Positions 7,207-8,185 of a stretch of DNA of 8,185 nucleotides are shown here, in pieces. Position numbers and translations under genes: made by a program. Positions within the stretch are counted from its first letter, which is position 1. Each line of letters begins with the position of its first letter. Under the pieces are notes generated by a model. That model saw only the letters and a list, made by a program, of their open reading frames with translations, had not been told where the DNA came from and did not search any database. Origin of the DNA: Phoenicibacter congonensis (lineage in GTDB: Bacteria > Actinomycetota > Coriobacteriia > Coriobacteriales > Eggerthellaceae); assembly GCA_030530045.1 (NCBI GenBank), contig JAUMVS010000064.1:1-8185 (forward strand), read 5' to 3'.

Positions 7207-8099
7207 GGACATATTTAATTTCAATTTTCATTTTCTTACAGACTTTCGCGGCAAGCGCCTTGGATTATTACACTCCACGGTTCTTCTCGTCAGCGATCCG
7301 TTGCGACAGCGTGGTAGTCAGATGCGACATCAAGCTTCCGACCACAGACGAACCAGAATATCAAGGAATAGCAATAACCAAAATATTCTCATATCAAGGT
7401 GGGAGCAAAGAGACCTTCTGCTGGCCATCAAAAAAAGCCTCCCGGATCGTGAGCAATGAAGTTTTACTTGAATATGTGCCTATCTTGTATCATTCCTTTT
7501 TAGAATATTCCCAAAAAGCAAACCTACGGAAAGGATATTCATATTCAGTTCCTTTAGTCATTTGCCGCACGCCTGTTAAAATGGAGGCAAAGAATAGAAA
7601 CGCTAGAGTTGAAGAACTGTCACGTACCTCATCCTCATTAGCCAAAAGTGAATATTCAAAAAGACTCGGACTAAGTAAATCATCGCTGAGAAGGATGGCT
7701 GATCTGAGGAGATTCGCTATAGCCACGATTCCTGACAATGTAATCTGCGATAGCGACTCATTAATGTTCATAGAACTCGTAGGAAAAGACAAGAGCATAA
7801 AAGGTGAGTCCCTTTATGTGCAATGTTCGTCCGATAAAAGCACGGTCTGGAGTTTTCATTCTACAGGACACAAGAACTCTCAAGAGTTTCTCGGAAAAGA
7901 AGAAACCGACTCCTTGACCGGTGTCCGCAAAATAGTCAACTATGTACGACGTGCGGATATCAAATCTTTGACAGAGCGTTACAGCGTTTCGGACGAAGTG
8001 GACAGTTATTATTACTACATTCTTCTGCTCAAGCGGGTCGATCAACAATTTGTTCCAGGAATATATTTGCAAACAAACAAATCAGACTGGTTTGATTAG
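7203..8099 (+). CDS. Exported protein of unknown family; candidate immunity partner of the RHS toxin
   Basis: A 298-residue protein that I do not recognise. Its ATG at 7203 overlaps the RHS stop codon (ATGA, 4 bp), implying one mRNA and translational coupling, and fixing the start. Residues 1-19 form a signal peptide with the hydrophobic run YLISIFIFLQTFAASA and a likely cut at ASA|LD; no lipobox is present, so a soluble periplasmic or secreted protein is predicted. Beyond it there is no clear membrane segment. The mature part has Cys at 34 and 41 plus further scattered Cys (disulfides possible after export), a basic Ser/Arg-rich middle segment (about 125-170), and an acidic, Tyr-rich C-terminal part with YYYYILLL. 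G+C is well below that of the RHS body. Position and coupling behind a toxin tip suggest an immunity protein; because the toxin is Sec-exported, a periplasmic protector would make sense. An accessory role in toxin release is the alternative. Confidence 0.8.
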   Translation: MRTYLISIFIFLQTFAASALDYYTPRFFSSAIRCDSVVVRCDIKLPTTDEPEYQGIAITKIFSYQGGSKETFCWPSKKASRIVSNEVLLEYVPILYHSFLEYSQKANLRKGYSYSVPLVICRTPVKMEAKNRNARVEELSRTSSSLAKSEYSKRLGLSKSSLRRMADLRRFAIATIPDNVICDSDSLMFIELVGKDKSIKGESLYVQCSSDKSTVWSFHSTGHKNSQEFLGKEETDSLTGVRKIVNYVRRADIKSLTERYSVSDEVDSYYYYILLLKRVDQQFVPGIYLQTNKSDWFD

Positions 8100-8105
8100 C
8101 TTATT

Positions 8106-8183
8106 ATGAAGCAGTTAATTATAAAAATCTCTTTCAAAAACTCAGAGAATGAGACGGCTATAAGATGGATTATTACTTGGTGA
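8106..8183 (+). CDS. Tiny 25-codon ORF, doubtful
   Basis: ATG 8106 lies 6 bp after the preceding stop and reads MKQLIIKISFKNS... to TGA 8181-8183. The close spacing and AT-rich leader suit translation, but the length and absence of any family signal make it equally likely to be noise or the remnant of a longer gene. It overlaps the other possible start at 8165. Confidence 0.15.
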   Translation: MKQLIIKISFKNSENETAIRWIITW

Positions 8184-8185
8184 TA
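8165..8185 (+). CDS. Possible start of a further gene, cut by the window edge
   Basis: ATG 8165 opens a frame (MDYYLVI) that stays open to the end of the window, 65 bp after the preceding stop. Seven codons are too few to assign anything. It would be a candidate third gene of the toxin operon or a remnant tip or immunity gene. Confidence 0.2.

Overview
The window looks like a high-G+C member of the Bacteroidales. Three things suggest this. The first gene closely resembles the Bacteroidales AMP-dependent long-chain fatty acid:CoA ligases. The giant second gene has the Bacteroidetes-type RHS/YD-repeat architecture, with landmarks such as YLWGYNGYYPVAEV, YKPLAGLT, PRYNGNI and YYPFG. Finally, gene starts follow A-rich sequence rather than Shine-Dalgarno sites. 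The species cannot be named from sequence alone.

Layout, left to right, all genes on the + strand: (1) the 3' end of an acyl-CoA ligase gene (to 623); (2) a gene-free spacer of about 360 bp (624-984) holding a REP-like interspersed repeat copy, a long nearly perfect inverted repeat (715-786) and weak promoter-like signals; (3) a 2073-residue exported RHS-repeat protein (985-7206) ending in an RHS-associated core and a 222-residue variable tip; (4) a 298-residue exported protein of unknown family (7203-8099) whose start codon overlaps the RHS stop codon; (5) 86 bp at the right edge with only a tiny ORF and a possible next start codon.

The central point of interest is the RHS gene and its partner. 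The body of the RHS gene is G+C-rich, but base composition drops sharply about a dozen codons before the conserved DPNGK end of the core. The remainder encodes an AT-rich tip with a zinc-metallopeptidase signature (SHELFHGLQQ, then NEVEAY). This is the classic layout of a polymorphic toxin with a swappable C-terminal effector. The following ATGA-coupled gene, also compositionally distinct from the RHS body and carrying its own signal peptide, sits where an immunity gene would be expected. That pairing is inferred from position, not from recognised homology. The fatty-acid ligase upstream appears to be an unrelated core gene flanking this accessory locus.
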